Of a stretch of DNA of 42,181 bases, positions 39,203 to 42,181 are shown in pieces. The DNA is taken from contig CAYWVS010000021.1 of the NCBI GenBank assembly GCA_964461765.1, positions 1 to 42,181 on the forward strand, in the 5' to 3' direction. Source of the DNA: JAVVUJ01 sp964461765 (lineage in GTDB: Bacteria; Bacillota; Clostridia; Peptostreptococcales; Anaerovoracaceae). Every line of letters begins with the position of its first letter. Position 1 is the stretch's first letter. Position numbers and translations under genes: made by a program. The notes under the pieces were generated by a model. The model did no database searches. It was not told the origin of the DNA and saw nothing but the letters and a program-made list of their open reading frames with translations.

Positions 39203-40924
39203 TTATAACGCACCTTTGATTTTTTGTGTGATTTTGAAAACAGTAAATTCTGCCGGTCTAACAGCTGCAACGCCTATTACGCAGATAAGCCTTCCGTTTA
39301 ATAGGTCATCGTCAGTCATTGTGCTTCTACCGATGTTTACAAAAAATGCTTCATCGGGGGATGATCCTAAAAGCGCGCCGTCTCTCCAAAGTCTGTTTAA
39401 AAACATTTTGACTGTTTCGCTAACTCTCGACCAAAGGGCCTCGTCATTTGGTTCAGACACAACCCAAGATGTGTTTGCTTTAATGCTTTCCTCAATGTAA
39501 ATAAACAAACGGCGGACATTGATATACTTCCAATTTCCCTCGGTTGAACAGGTTCTTGCACCCCATACACGAATTCCTTGCCCTGGAATACTTCTTATAA
39601 GGTTAATACCCTTTGGGTTAAGTTTGCTTTGATCCACTTCGTTATAGGTTACTTTTAATCCTGTGCAATTTCGCACAATCTCATTTGCAGGCGCTTTATG
39701 TACCCCTCTGCTGTTGTCCGTTCGGGCGTAAATACCCGCCATCGCACCTGAGGGAGGAATATATATGTTTTTCTTTTCCAATGGATCAAAAACCTGAAGC
39801 CAAGGGTGGTACATGGCCGCATAGCTTGTGTTCACTATCTCCTTGCACCTTAGTAAGGCATCGACCCCGATTATTTCGCTGTCAACATCAAGTATGGCGA
39901 ATCGGTTTGTATGAGCCTCACAATGCTCCACCAAAGCTGCTTGAACATTGGGGTCGCATATTCCCGGAACAGCCATAATGCTAACATCGGTTACTTCCTG
40001 AAATGCCTCTATTCCGCTTCTTTTTCCAGGTCCGTTGTCAACACCCTTGTAATTAACCAAACCCGAACCATCTTCTCCGCCCGAAAGGGTAAACGAAAGA
40101 TCCTTAGCATCCTTTTCACCACCGAGCATTTCAAGTGGGTGGAGAGACTTTATTTCCTCGTCAGGGGTATACGTAAAGCTAATTAAGTCCGACTTCTCAA
40201 GTTTTGTGTTAATATAGAAAGTAGATATGGGATTAAGAGAAACAAATTCAAAGTTTTCTTCTATGTCATCATAACGTACACTAATATTCAGATCACAACT
40301 TGATATTGAGTGTTGCATTGGGTAAACGTCATGGTCAATAGCGCAAGTAAAATCTTCTTTGAGAGTAATTCTATTTCCTTCCACAGAGGCAATGACGTTG
40401 AACACTTCGGTCTTCTTGCCATCTACCATTGTTTTTAAGAGTATCACGTCCCCATCATTAAATCCCGATGAATTTCCAGCTATAATTGTCTTAAGATTTA
40501 CACTTGACAAAAGTTGAGTTTTACACTTATTTGCTTTTTCTAAACGAATGGAAATTTTGTTTCCCCAAGCTCCATGGCTTTTAGCGAAGATTTTTATTTT
40601 TCCCTTTTCTTCTATATTATTCTTCGCTTTTTTTGCATCTTCCGAAGCAACACGCATTATGTAACAGCTTGAGCCACCGTTTGCAAAAAAGCTGTCCACG
40701 GCATAAGCCAAAAACCGTTTATTTCCATGTTCAAGTTCAGACAAATAGCCTTCAAAGTGTTTTCTGTAATCCCCAAAACTTTTAACAAGCGTGGGGCGAC
40801 CTAAAAGTGCACCTCTTTCGGCTAAACCGATAAAGCCTGCGGTGCTGGTGCCTACTCCTGCTATCTCCTTAACACCGCTGTCAAATTCCTCAACATACAC
40901 TCCGGGTGATAGATATTCCGCCAT
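39203..40924 (-). CDS. Contractile tail sheath protein (phage / contractile injection type)
   Basis: The N-terminus MAEYLSPGVYVEEFDSG followed by GTSTAGFIGLAERG and the C-terminus (SEPNDEALWSRVSETVKMFLNRLWRDGALLG ... GVAAVRPAEFTVFKITQKI) are the conserved ends of tail sheath subunits of myophages and extracellular contractile injection systems. The middle AVPGICDPNVQAALVEHCE and PPSGAMAGIYARTDNSRGVHKAPANE are also typical. At 573 residues it is longer than phage sheaths of about 350-480; the extra part lies around 120-260. AGGAGG is nine bases before the ATG. No tube, baseplate or other phage gene is in the window. Confidence 0.9.
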   Translation of the reverse strand: MAEYLSPGVYVEEFDSGVKEIAGVGTSTAGFIGLAERGALLGRPTLVKSFGDYRKHFEGYLSELEHGNKRFLAYAVDSFFANGGSSCYIMRVASEDAKKAKNNIEEKGKIKIFAKSHGAWGNKISIRLEKANKCKTQLLSSVNLKTIIAGNSSGFNDGDVILLKTMVDGKKTEVFNVIASVEGNRITLKEDFTCAIDHDVYPMQHSISSCDLNISVRYDDIEENFEFVSLNPISTFYINTKLEKSDLISFTYTPDEEIKSLHPLEMLGGEKDAKDLSFTLSGGEDGSGLVNYKGVDNGPGKRSGIEAFQEVTDVSIMAVPGICDPNVQAALVEHCEAHTNRFAILDVDSEIIGVDALLRCKEIVNTSYAAMYHPWLQVFDPLEKKNIYIPPSGAMAGIYARTDNSRGVHKAPANEIVRNCTGLKVTYNEVDQSKLNPKGINLIRSIPGQGIRVWGARTCSTEGNWKYINVRRLFIYIEESIKANTSWVVSEPNDEALWSRVSETVKMFLNRLWRDGALLGSSPDEAFFVNIGRSTMTDDDLLNGRLICVIGVAAVRPAEFTVFKITQKIKGAL

Positions 40925-40961
40925 AGATACTTCCCTCCTATTCGAGTATTGTATTTATTCA

Positions 40962-40991
40962 ATTTTATCATGGTATTATATTCAACGTCAA
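40962..40991 (-). promoter_or_regulatory. Possible promoter for the sheath gene
   Basis: On the minus strand TTGACG (40991-40986), an 18-bp spacer and TAAAAT (40967-40962), 38 bp before the ATG. It suggests that the gene is transcribed separately from panC. Confidence 0.5.
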
Positions 40992-41047
40992 ACTATATAA
41001 ATAGTTCTTTGCTCATATCTAAACCCATATAAACTACTGCAAAAGCT

Positions 41048-41893
41048 TTATCCCTCATAAATAAAGTTATCAATTAAACGGGTATCTCCAATAAACACGG
41101 CGATTGCTACTAATGCAGAGTCTTGGATTAGATCAATTTTCTCTATGGAGTCCCAATGGACAACTTCTATATAATCAATTTTAGCCAAAGGCTCACTTTG
41201 AATAATCCCTTTCATCTCGGCAATTAATTTTTCCGCTTTTCTTTCACCAGCTTTAATAATGTCTTCTGCCGCAAAAATTGCTTTGCTAACAATCAGCGCT
41301 GCTTTTCTTTCTTCTGAGCTTAAATAGACATTTCTTGAACTTTTTGCAAGTCCATCGCTCTCTCGTATCAGTGGACATCCTACGATTTCCACATCCATAT
41401 TAAAGTCCCTGACCATTCTTTGAATGACTGCCAACTGTTGTGCATCCTTTTGTCCAAAATATGCGCGTTCAGGCTTGATAATATGAAATAATTTATTGAC
41501 TACGGTACATACACCTCTAAAGTGAGTCGGGCGGCTTTTACCGCACAATTCCAAAGTAAGCTTGTCCATATCAACGTAAGTACAAAAATCATCCGGATAT
41601 ATCTCTTCCTTGCTTGGATGAAAAATCAAATCAACCCCTGCCTTCTTACAGAACTCCCTATCCCCATAAAAATCCCGCGGGTAGCTACCTAAATCATCTG
41701 ATGCAGCAAACTGTGTGGGATTGACAAAGATACTAACAACTACCTTTTTGTTTTCTTCAGAAGCCTTTTGTATCAGACTTCGGTGTCCTTCATGAAGGTA
41801 TCCCATAGTCGGAACAAGACCAATGCTGCTTCCTTCTTTTTTCCACTTTATTATCTGTTCCTTTACTTCCTTAATTGTATGTAAAACCGTCAT
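41048..41893 (-). CDS. panC: Pantothenate synthetase
   Basis: PanC joins pantoate and beta-alanine with ATP to make pantothenate. The 281-residue protein has LVPTMGYLHEGHRSLI (the HIGH-like ATP site), VSIFVNPTQFAASDDLGSYPRD, RPTHFRGVCTVVNKLFHII, AYFGQKDAQQL and DGLAKSSRNVYLS (the KMSKS-like loop). AAAGGGTGCAATT precedes the ATG. panB and panD, its usual neighbours, are not in the window; they could lie upstream beyond the edge. Confidence 0.96.
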   Translation of the reverse strand: MTVLHTIKEVKEQIIKWKKEGSSIGLVPTMGYLHEGHRSLIQKASEENKKVVVSIFVNPTQFAASDDLGSYPRDFYGDREFCKKAGVDLIFHPSKEEIYPDDFCTYVDMDKLTLELCGKSRPTHFRGVCTVVNKLFHIIKPERAYFGQKDAQQLAVIQRMVRDFNMDVEIVGCPLIRESDGLAKSSRNVYLSSEERKAALIVSKAIFAAEDIIKAGERKAEKLIAEMKGIIQSEPLAKIDYIEVVHWDSIEKIDLIQDSALVAIAVFIGDTRLIDNFIYEG

Positions 41894-42181
41894 AATTGCA
41901 CCCTTTAATATAGCTTTTTATAATACCATTTATCCTCACCTCGACCATTGGCTTAGTAGTAGCTTTATCGAAGGAAATTTCATAACTTAAATTATCATGT
42001 TATCCAACTAAATTCAATAATTTTTAGATGGAATGAATATGGCACCTCGATCATTGTTGTAGGAATTACAATTTATTTTTTAAAAAAATTTGAATTTAGA
42101 CGAATAATTAAACAATTGAAATTAAGCATCTAATTGAAAATCCAATTTTCCTCGCTCCACACCATTGATGATAAGCGAAAT
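41894..42181. other. Region upstream of panC, with a possible gene end at the window edge
   Basis: Most of these 288 bp are AT-rich and should hold the panC promoter. A 14-bp sequence, CACCTCGA(C/T)CATTG, occurs at 41937-41950 and 42043-42056. On the minus strand 42181-42122 is an open frame of 19 codons ending in TAA (ISLIINGVERGKLDFQLDA), which could be the end of a gene outside the window; it is too short to assign. Confidence 0.3.

Noticed and set aside
36033..41893. Prophage remnant covering the whole region after the gap
   Set aside because: Only the sheath gene is phage-like; no integrase, attachment site, terminase or portal is seen and panC is a housekeeping gene.

Overview
The window reads as chromosomal DNA of a low-GC, endospore-forming, anaerobic Clostridia-type Firmicute. 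The reasons are AT-rich intergenic DNA, strong AGGAGG-type ribosome binding sites with frequent TTG/GTG starts, the sporulation genes yqfC, yqfD and ylmC/ymxH, pyruvate phosphate dikinase, a dimeric-type glycyl-tRNA synthetase, and a Firmicute-style Tad pilus locus. I cannot name the genus. Almost every gene is on the minus strand; only ylmC/ymxH (15123-15359) and an AAA ATPase (36033-36776) are on the plus strand.

Layout in window order. 1-4739: ispH (cut by the window edge), rarA, a SPOR-domain protein, a DUF308 membrane protein, and speE/speD for polyamine synthesis; speD has a promoter and a terminator-like leader hairpin. 4924-13922: a nine-gene Tad (Flp pilus) operon read from a consensus sigma-A promoter at 13950-13978, in the order CpaE-like ATPase, TadA, TadB, TadC, Flp pilin, TadE-like pseudopilin, DUF5702 protein, a second TadE-like protein with two zinc-type motifs, and a DUF6382-like protein; no prepilin peptidase is present. 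13975-15359: a ClpP/TepA-like protease divergent from ylmC/ymxH. 15571-20490: ppdK, glyS and a DUF4342 protein. 20527-25615: recO, era, cdd, ybeY, phoH, yqfD, yqfC, a conserved Firmicute cluster. 25860-28574: an LCP cell-wall ligase and a secreted WG-repeat protein. 28869-29494: rpsU-yqeY. 29718-31649: a GntR (YtrA-like) regulator with its ABC transporter and a perfect palindromic operator over the promoter. 32181-35470: mtaB, a HIT protein and an MFS transporter.

At 35568-35667 there is a run of exactly 100 N. The 55 bases before it are identical to the 55 bases after it, which is what a short-read assembler leaves when two contig ends share a k-mer. Linkage across this point should therefore be treated as provisional. 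Beyond it lie less conserved genes: a stand-alone AAA ATPase, a methyltransferase, two small membrane-associated proteins, an HXXEE protein, an isolated contractile-tail sheath gene, and panC.

A theme across the window is short tandem or close direct duplication of about 20-45 bp. It is in frame inside genes (DUF6382-like protein, TadC, ClpP-like protease, MtaB) and also occurs between genes (a degenerate copy of the tadA 3' end, upstream of lcp, downstream of the MFS gene, upstream of the AAA ATPase). I did not find a clearly new multi-gene defence or secretion system. The most unusual items are the modified Tad locus, the solitary sheath gene, the speD leader, and the gene at 37930-38274 with a strong internal translation start.
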